From Pseudomonadota bacterium (lineage in GTDB: Bacteria > Pseudomonadota > Gammaproteobacteria > Burkholderiales > Gallionellaceae): DNA of 64,000 nt. The notes beneath the pieces are model-generated. The model was given only the letters and a program-made list of their open reading frames with translations. It made no database searches and had not been told where the DNA came from. The DNA lies in NCBI GenBank assembly GCA_021848465.1, contig JAJZUP010000001.1:372001-436000 (forward strand). The letters run 5' to 3'. The position numbers were made by a program, and so were the translations under genes. Shown here piece after piece: positions 17,402 through 26,590 of the stretch. Each line of letters opens with the position of its first letter. Within the stretch, counting starts at the first letter, position 1.

Positions 17402-17995
17402 ATGTTTAAAGAACTACGCCCCGCCGTCATCAGCTTTCTGCTGCTCACCCTGCTGACCGGCTTCGCTTATCCTGCGCTGGTGACGGGCATCTCGCAGGCA
17501 ATCATGTCCGACAAAGCCAACGGCAGTCTGATCGTCAAGGACGGCAAGCCGGTCGGCTCCAGCCTGATCGGCCAATCGTTCTCCGACCCCAAGTATTTCT
17601 GGAGCCGTCCTTCGGCGACCGGCCCGATGGCGAATAACGCTTCGGCTTCCAGCGGCTCGAATCTGGGGCCGACCAACCCGGCGTTGCTGGATGCGGTGAA
17701 AGCCCGCGTGCAAGCACTGCGCGATGCTGATCCCGGCAATACGAAAGCTGTTCCGGTCGATCTGGTCACCGCCTCCGGCAGCGGCCTCGACCCGCATATC
17801 AGTCCGGCCGCAGCTGAATACCAGCTTGCACGCGTGGCGCGGTTGCGAAGCATGCCGCCGGAAGCGGTGCGCAAACTGGTGGCAGAACACACCGAAGAGC
17901 GCCAGTTCGGCATTCTCGGCGAGCCGCGCGTGAACGTATTGGAGCTTAACCTGGCTTTGGATGAGACAGCTAAAGCCAGGCTTCAAGCCAAATGA
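17402..17995 (+). CDS. kdpC: Potassium-transporting ATPase subunit KdpC
   Basis: This 197-aa protein has one N-terminal transmembrane segment (~10-35) and the periplasmic KdpC domain with [20 protein letters not shown] and D-P-H-I-S-P-x-A-A. KdpC stabilises the pump and aids potassium handling. Length is normal (~190). The AAGGAAAAATC ribosome site precedes the ATG. The stop overlaps the next small gene by 4 nt. Confidence 0.97.
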   Translation: MFKELRPAVISFLLLTLLTGFAYPALVTGISQAIMSDKANGSLIVKDGKPVGSSLIGQSFSDPKYFWSRPSATGPMANNASASSGSNLGPTNPALLDAVKARVQALRDADPGNTKAVPVDLVTASGSGLDPHISPAAAEYQLARVARLRSMPPEAVRKLVAEHTEERQFGILGEPRVNVLELNLALDETAKARLQAK

Positions 17996-18189
17996 ATAGC
18001 ATATTGTTGCCCGGAATGAGCGATATGCTGGACATGTCCTTGGCCGTTCTCGCGGTTGTTGTTCCTCTAGGCCTGGTTTATTTCATGGTTGAGTATGCGC
18101 CAGCCTTGTTGCAGGAGCCGGTTTGCAAGGAGGAGGCGCGGTGGCCGGATAACTTGCCGGGAAGCCAGGCTGAAAAAGATGAAAAATAA
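17992..18189 (+). CDS. 65-aa membrane protein between kdpC and the CorA-like gene
   Basis: [20 protein letters not shown] begins a 65-aa protein with one transmembrane segment (~14-35) and a charged C-terminus ([19 protein letters not shown]). The start overlaps kdpC by 4 nt (ATGA). I do not recognise a family. Overlap with kdpC and its position within the operon suggest a Kdp accessory role, but the sequence offers no catalytic feature. Confidence 0.6.
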   Translation: MNSILLPGMSDMLDMSLAVLAVVVPLGLVYFMVEYAPALLQEPVCKEEARWPDNLPGSQAEKDEK

Positions 18190-18204
18190 TTGTTAAACTG
18201 GGCC

Positions 18205-19857
18205 ATGCATACTAAAAATTTATCCGGGCATATCGTTCGCCACTTTCGCGAGGTGCTGTTCTGGCCGGTGCAACTGATGCCGCTTGGTAACGGAGTGCAA
18301 CAGCATTGGGAGGTGCTGCAGCAGCAAGGGGGCGGTAATCAATGGCGCCTTCTGGCAAGCCGCTTTGATTCGGCGGCGCATAGTTTCGAAGAGCGTCACT
18401 ATAAGGAGTTTGTCACCTTCCTGCCGTATGTGCAGCGCTTCCTCTATGGCGAGAGCCTTGGGCAAAGGGTTCCTGGTATTGCGGGTTCGCGCGGAGGGTC
18501 TGCAATCAGGATATTCCGGCGAAACGGGGTGGCGGCATTGCGCTTACTGCTGCATGAAGGGGAGGCGCCGCTTACACTGGCAGTCGAGCATGTCGAGCTG
18601 TGGTTCTTCGATGATATTGATGTTGCTTTTCTCAAGGTGGAGTTGTCAGCCGCCGATCTTCCTTTCGCCCAGGTAAACGACCTGCTTTATCGTTTTGGCC
18701 GCACCTATCCCACCGGCTGGGATAAGGAGGGGCATGGCAAACATAACGTTTTCAGGGCGGAATGGCTGGGGCCTGATGGCGCGGTGCTGGCGGCTTCGGA
18801 CTCGGACAACCAGAAAAAATTCCTGGAATACACCCGGAAGCATCGTTCTCCGGGCATTGCGGTTCATTGGGATTACCTGCTGCGGCCATTGGTGCTCGAT
18901 CCATCGGAGGAGGCCGGGCGCCTGCGTTACCGCCAGATTGAATACCATCGTATGCCCTTGATGGCTTACCTCGCCGTGGATAATCCCCGCAACATCAGCC
19001 GTGAAGAATGGTTGCGTCTCGGGCTGGTTGCAACGCTGCATCCGGACGAGGCTTTGCCGTCGCATGACCCGGACGTGGCGGAGTTCGAGCAGCGCTATTG
19101 TTATGACCGGTTCTGGACCGATAGCGAGAGGGGGCCGAATACGCGCTTTATCTGCAGCGGCCGTGCCTTCATCGTGGTGGGCGACAGTTGTGCGGATTAT
19201 TTCTGCGATTCCGAGCGCGGCCTCCTTGCGCAATTCCGGCATCAATATGTGCTGCTGTTCCTGGTTGCGCATTTCCACCGCGCCGCATTACTGGTGTTTT
19301 CAGAGCGCATGGTCGAGGCGGTTCACGGCCTGGATATTCGTGCGGCCCAATCCATCAGCCGCTTCCGGCGCAAGGTGTATGCCGGGTTTGAAGGATTCCT
19401 GCGTTTTACCCATCGCTACTGGTTTCATGAGCTGTCCGAGCGCCCTCATGTGCAGGCGCTCTACCGCCTGAGCAGCGATCATTTGGGCAACGATGCCTTG
19501 TATCACGAGATCAAGGATGAGTTGAAGGATATGAGCCAGTACCTGGACAGCAATGCACAGCGCCAGCAGTCCGCCACTATCGTGCGGCTGACTGTGGTCA
19601 CGGTGTTCAGCATGATCGGCGCGGTGGCAACCGGGCTGCTGGGAACCAACCTGATAGCCGAGGCTGATGCTCCCCTGATGACGCGGCTGGCTTACCTTGT
19701 TACGGCGGTGTTGCTGACCACCATGTTCATGCTGTTTGCGATCCTGAAATCACGACAGTTGTCGGAAGTGATGGATGTGTTGTCCGATGACCAGAAAACC
19801 CTGTTCGCCCGCCTGGGCTCGATAGGCAAAGCGTGGCGGCGCAATCTCAGGCCATGA
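18205..19857 (+). CDS. Large CorA-like two-TM protein inserted in the kdp operon
   Basis: This 550-aa protein starts MHTKNLSGHIVRHFREVLFW. About 480 soluble residues precede two C-terminal membrane helices (~470-490 and ~500-525). The first helix ends G-L-L-G-T-N, reminiscent of the CorA G-M-N motif but not identical, and is preceded by a long helix typical of CorA stalks. CorA proteins are pentameric Mg2+/divalent-cation channels; here substrate is unknown. The start is ambiguous: a TTG at 18190 also exists. The stop overlaps kdpD by 4 nt, so it is made together with the sensor, and might report ion or turgor state to it (inference). Confidence 0.6.
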   Translation: MHTKNLSGHIVRHFREVLFWPVQLMPLGNGVQQHWEVLQQQGGGNQWRLLASRFDSAAHSFEERHYKEFVTFLPYVQRFLYGESLGQRVPGIAGSRGGSAIRIFRRNGVAALRLLLHEGEAPLTLAVEHVELWFFDDIDVAFLKVELSAADLPFAQVNDLLYRFGRTYPTGWDKEGHGKHNVFRAEWLGPDGAVLAASDSDNQKKFLEYTRKHRSPGIAVHWDYLLRPLVLDPSEEAGRLRYRQIEYHRMPLMAYLAVDNPRNISREEWLRLGLVATLHPDEALPSHDPDVAEFEQRYCYDRFWTDSERGPNTRFICSGRAFIVVGDSCADYFCDSERGLLAQFRHQYVLLFLVAHFHRAALLVFSERMVEAVHGLDIRAAQSISRFRRKVYAGFEGFLRFTHRYWFHELSERPHVQALYRLSSDHLGNDALYHEIKDELKDMSQYLDSNAQRQQSATIVRLTVVTVFSMIGAVATGLLGTNLIAEADAPLMTRLAYLVTAVLLTTMFMLFAILKSRQLSEVMDVLSDDQKTLFARLGSIGKAWRRNLRP

Positions 19858-22598
19858 ACGATCAGCGTCCGGATCCCGATTCCTTGCTGGAAAAAGTCCA
19901 GCGTGCCGAGGCGAAGCGCCGCCGCGGGCGGTTGAAGATTTTTTTCGGGGCCTCTGCCGGGGTAGGTAAAACTTTCGGCATGCTGCTGGCTGCGCATGAG
20001 CGTCGCGCCGAAGGTCTGGATGTTGTTGCGGGCTATGTCGAAACGCACAAGCGTGCCGAGACCGAGCGGCTTCTGGAGGGCCTGGAGGTATTGCCGCTAC
20101 GGGAAATTGAATACCGGGACACGCGACTGCAGGAGTTCGATCTTGATGCTGCGCTCCGGCGCCGCCCCGCCCTGATCCTGGTGGATGAACTGGCGCACAG
20201 CAATGCACAGGGCTCGCGCCACCCGAAACGCTGGCAGGATGTGGAGGAGTTGCTGGATGCCGGGATCGATGTGTATACCGCGATCAATGTCCAGCATATC
20301 GAGAGCCTTAATGATGTTGTGTCCCAGATTACCGGCATCCCGGTGTGGGAAACCGTGCCGGATTCGGTGCTGGAAGAAGCCGATGAAATTGAGTTGATCG
20401 ACCTGCCGCCGGATGAGCTTCTGCAGCGGCTTAAGGAAGGCAAGGTGTATTTGCCGCAACAGGCCGAGCGTGCGGCAAAAAATTTCTTTCGCAAGGGCAA
20501 CCTGATTGCCTTGCGGGAATTGGCGTTGCGTCGTACCGCAGACCGGGTGGATGCGCAAATGCGCGATTACCGGGATGATCATGCCATTCGTGAAGTATGG
20601 CAGGTGAAGGAACGCCTGCTGGTTTGCGTCGGCCCCGGCGGCAATGCAGAAAACCTGGTCCGCTCGGCATTCCGCCTGGCGCAATCGCTGAAAGCGGAAT
20701 GGATCGTGACGTATGTGGAGACCCCTAAATTGCAGCGCTTGTCCAGGGAGCAGCGCGATGCCATCCTGAGGACGCTGAAACTGGCTGAAGAATTGGGGGC
20801 GGAAACGGTTACGTTGGGCGGCAGCCAATTGGCGGATGAAATTGTGGGTTATGCGCGTACCCGCAATGTTTCCAGGATTGTGCTGGGCAAACCGACCCTG
20901 GATGGCTGGAGGCTGCGGCTGTTTGGGTCACTGGTCGATACGATTGTGCGCAAGGCAGCGGGCATGGACATCCATGTCATGGGGAAAGAACCCGACTTCC
21001 TGTCCCAATCCGGGAGGTATTCCTATTTTTCCCGCAGCCGCCTTTATCTTGGCCTGGCAACCGAAGAGTCGAAACCGCTGTTTACCTGGCAGGCGGCCTA
21101 TTGGTGGTCGGTGGCATCGACGGCGATATGCACCGGTATCGCCTGGCTGATGTTTGGTCATGTCGATCTTGCAAACCTGATCATGGTTTACCTTACCGGG
21201 GTGGTCGCAGTTGCCTCCCGTTTTGGGCGCGGGCCATCGGTACTGAGCTCGCTCCTGGGCGTAGTGTCGTTTGATTTTTTCTTTGTGCCGCCGCGCTTCA
21301 GTTTCGCGGTGTCGGACACACAATACCTGATTATTTTTGCGGTCATGTTGCTGGTTGGGTTGGTAATCAGCGGGATGACCGTGCGCATCCAGCACCAGGC
21401 CAAGATTGCCGCGCACCGGGAGCGGCGTACTGCCGCCCTGTACGCAATGAGCCGCGAACTGGCGGCTACACGCGGCGAGCTTAATATCCTGCGCGTGGCG
21501 GTAAAACATGTTGCGGAGGTGTTTGAGGCGCAGGTTGTCGTGCTGCTGGCGGATGGAACCGGGCGGATTGTCTATCCGCATGGCGAGGGGGTTGCGCAAT
21601 CTTGCCATGGTAGCGATCTGAGCGTGGCGCAATGGGTGTACGACCACGGGCAAATGGCCGGCCTGGGTACCGACACCTTGCCAGGGGGGGATACGGTTTA
21701 TTTGCCGCTGAAGGCGGGCGCGGCCCAAGTGGGGGTGCTGGCATTGTTGCCACTGAACCCGGCCCGCATTGCATTGCCTGAGCAGCAGCGTTTGCTGGAA
21801 ACCTTTGCGGACCAGGTTGCGCTTGCACTGGAGCGGGTTCGATTGGCGGCGGAGGCGCAGACGGCACAATTGAAAATGGAGACGGAGCAATTGCGCAACT
21901 CCTTGCTGTCGGCCATTTCACATGACCTGCGCACGCCGCTGTCAGCTATTGTCGGGGCATCGAGCACCCTGATACGGGATGATGACAAGCTGGACATCCA
22001 TTCGCGCCAGGAGCTGGAACAGGCTATCTACGATGAGGCTGTGCGCATGTCCAGTTTGGCGAACAACTTGCTGGACATGGCGCGCCTGCAGGCCGGGGCA
22101 GTCGTGCTGAACCGGCAGTGGCAGCCTTTGGAGGAGGTTGTGGGAGGGGCGCTGGCAGGACTGGGGGCACGACTGGCTTCGCATCCCGTCAGCGTCAGGT
22201 TGCCGCAGGAGTTGCCACTAGTGGAAATAGATGGCTTGCTGATGGAACGGGTATTTGTAAACCTGCTGGAAAACGCGGTGAAATACACTCAGCCAGGAAC
22301 CCCGATCGAAATTTCAGCCTTGGTTGAAGAGAATGCACTCATCGTTTCGGTGTCAGATCGCGGCCCCGGCATTCCGGCGGGTGAAGAGGTGCGCATTTTT
22401 GAAAAATTCCATCGTGTTGCCAACGAGGGTAATCAGGGGGGAGCCGGGCTGGGGCTGGCAATTTGCCGAGCTATTGTCGAAACGCATCGCGGGCGGATTT
22501 GGGCTGATAACCAAGATGGCGGAGGCGCTGCCTTTCATTTTTCGTTGCCGCTGGGAGAGCCGCCGACCATTGAATATGAGGAGCAGGTGGAGCCATGA
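19854..22598 (+). CDS. kdpD: Osmosensitive K+ channel sensor histidine kinase KdpD
   Basis: This 914-aa kinase starts MNDQRPDPDSLLEKVQRAEA. It has the N-terminal KdpD domain with Walker A G-A-S-A-G-V-G-K-T, a universal-stress-protein domain (~250-370), four membrane spans (~400-510), a GAF-like domain, HisKA (S-H-D-L-R-T-P, His690) and an HATPase domain. It senses low potassium and phosphorylates KdpE. Length is normal (E. coli 894). The ATG at 19854 overlaps the upstream gene by 4 nt; the GTG at 19833 is less likely. Confidence 0.96.
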   Translation: MNDQRPDPDSLLEKVQRAEAKRRRGRLKIFFGASAGVGKTFGMLLAAHERRAEGLDVVAGYVETHKRAETERLLEGLEVLPLREIEYRDTRLQEFDLDAALRRRPALILVDELAHSNAQGSRHPKRWQDVEELLDAGIDVYTAINVQHIESLNDVVSQITGIPVWETVPDSVLEEADEIELIDLPPDELLQRLKEGKVYLPQQAERAAKNFFRKGNLIALRELALRRTADRVDAQMRDYRDDHAIREVWQVKERLLVCVGPGGNAENLVRSAFRLAQSLKAEWIVTYVETPKLQRLSREQRDAILRTLKLAEELGAETVTLGGSQLADEIVGYARTRNVSRIVLGKPTLDGWRLRLFGSLVDTIVRKAAGMDIHVMGKEPDFLSQSGRYSYFSRSRLYLGLATEESKPLFTWQAAYWWSVASTAICTGIAWLMFGHVDLANLIMVYLTGVVAVASRFGRGPSVLSSLLGVVSFDFFFVPPRFSFAVSDTQYLIIFAVMLLVGLVISGMTVRIQHQAKIAAHRERRTAALYAMSRELAATRGELNILRVAVKHVAEVFEAQVVVLLADGTGRIVYPHGEGVAQSCHGSDLSVAQWVYDHGQMAGLGTDTLPGGDTVYLPLKAGAAQVGVLALLPLNPARIALPEQQRLLETFADQVALALERVRLAAEAQTAQLKMETEQLRNSLLSAISHDLRTPLSAIVGASSTLIRDDDKLDIHSRQELEQAIYDEAVRMSSLANNLLDMARLQAGAVVLNRQWQPLEEVVGGALAGLGARLASHPVSVRLPQELPLVEIDGLLMERVFVNLLENAVKYTQPGTPIEISALVEENALIVSVSDRGPGIPAGEEVRIFEKFHRVANEGNQGGAGLGLAICRAIVETHRGRIWADNQDGGGAAFHFSLPLGEPPTIEYEEQVEP

Positions 22599-23296
22599 GC
22601 ACGAATGCGCCCACAATCATAATCATCGAAGACGAAGCGCAGATACGCCGTTTTTTGCGCGCAGCCCTGACGGCGGAGGGTTACCAGGTTTTTGAAGCCG
22701 AGACTGCCGGACAGGGATTGGTCGAGGCGGCGATGCGCAAACCGGATTTGCTGATACTCGATCTAGGCCTGCCGGATATGGACGGTGTCGAGGTGGTGAA
22801 GGAGTTGCGGGCATGGTCCTCTTGCCCAATTATCGTACTGTCGGCCCGATCCCTGGAGGGTGACAAAATCGCAGCATTGGATGCGGGAGCCAATGATTAT
22901 CTGGTGAAGCCGTTCGGTACGGGGGAATTGCAGGCGCGGATACGGGCCGCCCTGCGCAATACTTCCCGTCCGGAAGGGCAAGGCGAAGCCGTGTTTGCAA
23001 TTGGGGAGCTGGCAGTGGATATGGCGCTGCGCAAGGTGACGGTTCAAGGGCGGGAGGTGCACCTTACACCGATCGAGTACCGGCTGTTGACAGTGCTTGC
23101 CAGGCATGCCGGGAAGGTGTTGACACATCAATTCCTGCTCAAGGAAGTATGGGGGGCGAGTTATATTGAACGAGCCCATTATTTGCGCATTTATATGGGA
23201 GCGTTACGGCACAAACTGGAAGAGGACCCAGCGCAGCCCCGTTATTTGCTGACCGAGGTTGGCGTGGGTTACCGGATGGCAAACGAGTTGTCATAG
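22595..23296 (+). CDS. kdpE: KDP operon response regulator KdpE
   Basis: This 233-aa OmpR-family regulator has a receiver domain with acidic pocket E12/D13 and phosphoacceptor Asp56, followed by a winged-helix DNA-binding domain (L-T-P-I-E-Y-R-L-L...V-G-V-G-Y-R-M). It activates kdp transcription with KdpD. The start overlaps kdpD by 4 nt. A terminator follows within 10 nt. Confidence 0.97.
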   Translation: MSTNAPTIIIIEDEAQIRRFLRAALTAEGYQVFEAETAGQGLVEAAMRKPDLLILDLGLPDMDGVEVVKELRAWSSCPIIVLSARSLEGDKIAALDAGANDYLVKPFGTGELQARIRAALRNTSRPEGQGEAVFAIGELAVDMALRKVTVQGREVHLTPIEYRLLTVLARHAGKVLTHQFLLKEVWGASYIERAHYLRIYMGALRHKLEEDPAQPRYLLTEVGVGYRMANELS

Positions 23297-23300
23297 CAAT

Positions 23301-23326
23301 AAAAAAGCCCGCAGCGCGGGCTTTTT
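23301..23326. terminator. Bidirectional terminator between kdpE and rpmG
   Basis: A-run, GCCCGC stem, GCGGGC stem and T-run (AAAAAAGCCCGC..GCGGGCTTTTT) form a Rho-independent terminator that works in both directions. It serves the kdp operon on the plus strand and rpmB-rpmG on the minus strand. Confidence 0.93.
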
Positions 23327-23345
23327 CAGCGGGGAACCGGCCGAA

Positions 23346-23501
23346 TTACTTCAGCTTGGTTTCCTTGTACACAACATGCTTGCGCGCAACCGGGTCGAAC
23401 TTCTTGATCTCGATCTTTTCCGGGGTGGTGCGCTTGTTCTTGTCGGTTGTATAGAAATGGCCGGTGCCGGCGCTGGATTCCAGTTTGATTTTATCTCGCA
23501 T
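23346..23501 (-). CDS. rpmG: 50S ribosomal protein L33
   Basis: The minus strand encodes 51 aa starting [20 protein letters not shown] and ending [11 protein letters not shown], the classic bacterial L33. It lacks the C-x-x-C zinc motifs, so it is the zinc-free (C-minus) type. A GGAG ribosome site lies about 9 nt before the ATG. It follows rpmB with a 13-nt gap, the standard rpmBG arrangement. Confidence 0.97.
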   Translation of the reverse strand: MRDKIKLESSAGTGHFYTTDKNKRTTPEKIEIKKFDPVARKHVVYKETKLK

Positions 23502-23514
23502 GACTTAATACTCC

Positions 23515-23751
23515 TCAGACTTTTTCGCCGTTGGCACGCATTTCGAACAGGACGGCATCAATACCGTGCTTGTCGATGGTGCGCAGTGCAGCATTGGTCA
23601 GGCGCAGGGACACCCAACGATTTTCAGACTCGACCCACAGACGACGACGTTGCAGGTTCGGCAGAAAACGACGCTTTGTTTTGTTGTTTGCGTGGGAAAC
23701 ATTGTTACCCACCATAGGGCGTTTTCCCGTTACTTGACAGACTCGTGCCAT
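23515..23751 (-). CDS. rpmB: 50S ribosomal protein L28
   Basis: This 78-aa protein ([20 protein letters not shown]) is L28, with the conserved [18 protein letters not shown] motif. It is the first gene of rpmBG, preceded by a good sigma-70 promoter at 23787-23815. Length is normal. Confidence 0.98.
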   Translation of the reverse strand: MARVCQVTGKRPMVGNNVSHANNKTKRRFLPNLQRRRLWVESENRWVSLRLTNAALRTIDKHGIDAVLFEMRANGEKV

Positions 23752-23786
23752 GACTCAACTCCAACCAGGTTTTTCAAAGAGGCGCG

Positions 23787-23815
23787 ATTCTACCCGAAAG
23801 CGTTTCCCGGTTCAA
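23787..23815 (-). promoter_or_regulatory. Sigma-70 promoter of rpmB-rpmG
   Basis: On the minus strand TTGAAC (23810-23815) and TAGAAT (23787-23792) are separated by exactly 17 nt. The predicted start is about 30 nt upstream of rpmB, which suits a ribosomal protein operon. Confidence 0.7.
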
Positions 23816-23977
23816 CCACCCATTAACAGTCTGTTAATACCCCTGCCGGAAGCCGGTAAATGATTGATGGAAGCGCTTAGCTTTTGAAAAGCGCACCAAG
23901 TTCAGGCATCATCCGGGCTGTGCAAACGGTTGGCTGTCGCAGCTTCCGTCCTATAGATATAACCCTTTCGGAATCCA

Positions 23978-25963
23978 ATGAATACCTCGCTCCAGGTTGT
24001 CCTGATCTTGCTTGCCGTCGCTGTGGGCGTGGTGGTGCTGTGCCGCATCCTGCGCCTGCCGGTCATGCTCGGCTACCTGATCGTGGGCATCCTGATCGGC
24101 CCGAATGCGTTGGGCTGGATTCCCGACGCGCCGGAAACCCGCCACCTTGCCGAATTCGGCGTCGTGTTCCTGATGTTCAGCATCGGCCTCGAATTCAGCC
24201 TGGCGCGCTTGCGCGCGATGCAGCGCATCGTGTTCGGGCTGGGCACCGCACAGGTGGTGCTGACCATGGTGCTGGTGATGGTCTCGTCGCTATTCTTCCA
24301 TCTGGATTGGCGCGAAGGGCTGGCGCTCGGCGGCGTGCTGGCAATGTCATCCACCGCGATCGTCAGCAAGATGCTGGTTGAGCGCGCCGAGCTGAATACC
24401 TCGCATGGCCACAAGCTCATGGGCGTGCTGCTGTTCCAGGATTTGGCCGTGGTGCCGCTGATCATCATCATTCCCGCGCTGGGCAGCGATTCCGGCAACC
24501 TGACTTCCACCATCGTGCTGGCAACGCTGAAAGCGGCCCTGCTGCTGTCGGTGCTGCTGATCTTCGGGCAGCGCCTGATGCGTCCCTGGTTCGACCTGGT
24601 GGCACAGCAGAAATCCTCCGAGCTGTTCATGCTGAACGTGCTGCTGTTCACGCTGGGGCTGGCGTTCCTGACCGAGCTGAGCGGACTGTCGCTGGCGTTG
24701 GGCGCGTTTGTGGCCGGCATGCTGATCTCGGAAACCGAATACCGCATCCAGGTGGAGGAGGATATCAAGCCGTTCCGCGACATGCTGCTCGGGTTGTTCT
24801 TCGTCACGATCGGCATGATGCTGAATCTCGGCAGCGTCATTGCCGGATTCGGCTGGGTGTTGCTGATCTTGCTGATCCTGTTGCCGTTCAAGGCCGCCGT
24901 GGTGGCGGTGCTGGTGCGCGTGTTCGCGCGCGAATGGGGTGTCGGTATTCGTACCGGCCTGGGGCTGGCGCAGGCCGGCGAATTCGGTTTCGTGCTGTTG
25001 ACGCTGGCCGGTGAGGTGCACCTGCTGCCGGATGTGGTGATGCAGAACGTGTTGGCGGCGATGCTGATCTCGATGCTGATCGCGCCGTTTTTGATTCAGC
25101 ATGCCGAGGCCATTGTGCGGCGCCTGTCGCCGGCCGAGTGGATGAGCCAGGCGGTGCATGTTCACAACATTGCCGTGCAGAGCATGAGTTCGGATGCGCA
25201 TATCATCGTGTGCGGCTATGGCCGCAGCGGCAAGGCGCTTGGCAAATTCCTCGCCAATGAGGGCATCAAGTTCGTTGCGCTGGAGCTGGACCCGCGCTGT
25301 GTGCGCGATGCGGTGTCGCTCGGGGAGAAAGTGGTCTACGGCGACGCCACCAAGCGCGAAGTGTTGCAGGCTGCCGGACTGATGCGCGCGAAGGCGTTGG
25401 TGGTGACTTACGATGATGCGCATTCGGCATTGAAAATCCTGCACCATGTCGGTCATGCGCGCCCCGGTTTGCCGGTGGTGGTGCGCACGGCGGACGATAC
25501 GCATGTCGAATCGCTGAAGCGCGCCGGTGCGGCCGAAGTGGTGGCCGAGGTGCTGGAAGGCAGCGTGATGCTGGCTTCGCAAGCCTTGCTGTTGTCAGGG
25601 GTGCCGCTGAATCGCGTGATCCGCCGTATCCAGGAAACGCGCGCCAAGCGTTACAGCGTGTTCAGCGGCTATTTCCGCACGGCACCTGACCTGAACACCG
25701 AGCCGGTGGAAAGCATGCAGCCGCGTTTCGGCAATGTGTTGCTGAAAGTGGGGGATGTTGCTGTTGGCAAGACGCTGGATGAAATGAACCTGTCCGAGTT
25801 GAATGTGGAGGTCAATTCGGTGCGCCGCCACAATGTCGAAGGCACCCAGCCGGCCGGCGATATGGTGCTGCGCGCCGGCGATGTGCTCATGCTGCTGGGC
25901 GAGCCGCTCGCGCTCGCCGCAGCGGAAAAACGCCTGCATGGCGGCAATGCCAATGTGCAGTAA
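23978..25963 (+). CDS. CPA2 cation/proton antiporter with RCK domains (Kef/YbaL type)
   Basis: This 661-aa protein has about 12 membrane helices (residues 1-390) with the antiporter motifs G-Y-L-I-V-G-I-L-I-G-P and F-Q-D-L-A-V-V-P. A cytoplasmic TrkA-N/RCK domain follows (~405-525, with G-Y-G-R-S-G-K) and then a TrkA-C domain (~575-655). It probably exports K+ (or Na+) in exchange for protons, opposing the Kdp uptake system encoded just upstream. It has the KefB/YbaL-type domain layout; glutathione gating cannot be assessed. A glutathione transferase gene follows after 18 nt, a combination reminiscent of detoxification-linked Kef systems. Confidence 0.88.
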   Translation: MNTSLQVVLILLAVAVGVVVLCRILRLPVMLGYLIVGILIGPNALGWIPDAPETRHLAEFGVVFLMFSIGLEFSLARLRAMQRIVFGLGTAQVVLTMVLVMVSSLFFHLDWREGLALGGVLAMSSTAIVSKMLVERAELNTSHGHKLMGVLLFQDLAVVPLIIIIPALGSDSGNLTSTIVLATLKAALLLSVLLIFGQRLMRPWFDLVAQQKSSELFMLNVLLFTLGLAFLTELSGLSLALGAFVAGMLISETEYRIQVEEDIKPFRDMLLGLFFVTIGMMLNLGSVIAGFGWVLLILLILLPFKAAVVAVLVRVFAREWGVGIRTGLGLAQAGEFGFVLLTLAGEVHLLPDVVMQNVLAAMLISMLIAPFLIQHAEAIVRRLSPAEWMSQAVHVHNIAVQSMSSDAHIIVCGYGRSGKALGKFLANEGIKFVALELDPRCVRDAVSLGEKVVYGDATKREVLQAAGLMRAKALVVTYDDAHSALKILHHVGHARPGLPVVVRTADDTHVESLKRAGAAEVVAEVLEGSVMLASQALLLSGVPLNRVIRRIQETRAKRYSVFSGYFRTAPDLNTEPVESMQPRFGNVLLKVGDVAVGKTLDEMNLSELNVEVNSVRRHNVEGTQPAGDMVLRAGDVLMLLGEPLALAAAEKRLHGGNANVQ

Positions 25964-25981
25964 CCCGGAGCGGAGGTGCGC

Positions 25982-26590
25982 ATGAAACTGTTTGGTACGC
26001 TGACCAGCCCGTATACGCGCAAGGCGCGGCTGGTGCTGCTGGAAAAACAGATCCCCCACCAGTTTGTTGCCGAAGGACCAAACGATCCGGGCAACGAGAT
26101 TGCCGCGCTGAATCCGCTTGGGCGCATCCCGGCACTGGTGCTGGACGATGAGACCTGCATCTTTGATTCGGTGGTGATCTCGGAATATCTCGATACGTTG
26201 AACGATACGCCGATCCTGATCCCGCGAAACGATGCGCTTGCACGCATGCGCGTGCGGCGCTGGGAGGCCCTGGCGGACGGCATCATGGATTCCGCCGTGG
26301 TCGTGCGCGGCGAACGTGTCCGCGCGCCGGAGCAGCAGAGCGACGCAGTGATGGAGCTGCACAACGACAACATTACGCGCACGCTGGCTTATGCGGCACA
26401 GCAACTCGGCGCACAGCCCTGGTGCGAAGGCGGCAGCCTGAGCCTGGCCGACCTCGCGCTGGCCAGCGCACTGCTTTACCTGGACCTGCGCCAGCCGGAA
26501 CGCGACTGGCGCGCCGCTCACCCCGCGCTTGCCGCCTGGTTTGCGCGTATGGAGGTGCGCTCCAGCGTGCGCACCTCGATGGCTGCCTGA
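25982..26590 (+). CDS. Glutathione S-transferase family protein
   Basis: This 202-aa protein starts MKLFGTLTSPYTRKARLVLL, a GST thioredoxin-fold N-terminus, with the cis-Pro region G-R-I-P-A-L-V-L and S-V-V-I-S-E-Y-L, then a helical C-terminal domain. It likely conjugates or isomerises electrophiles using glutathione. The ATG at 25982 has GGAGG 5 nt upstream; a GTG six nt before is inside that signal. The stop codon overlaps the relA ATG by one base. A functional link with the Kef-type antiporter is suggested by adjacency. Confidence 0.88.
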   Translation: MKLFGTLTSPYTRKARLVLLEKQIPHQFVAEGPNDPGNEIAALNPLGRIPALVLDDETCIFDSVVISEYLDTLNDTPILIPRNDALARMRVRRWEALADGIMDSAVVVRGERVRAPEQQSDAVMELHNDNITRTLAYAAQQLGAQPWCEGGSLSLADLALASALLYLDLRQPERDWRAAHPALAAWFARMEVRSSVRTSMAA

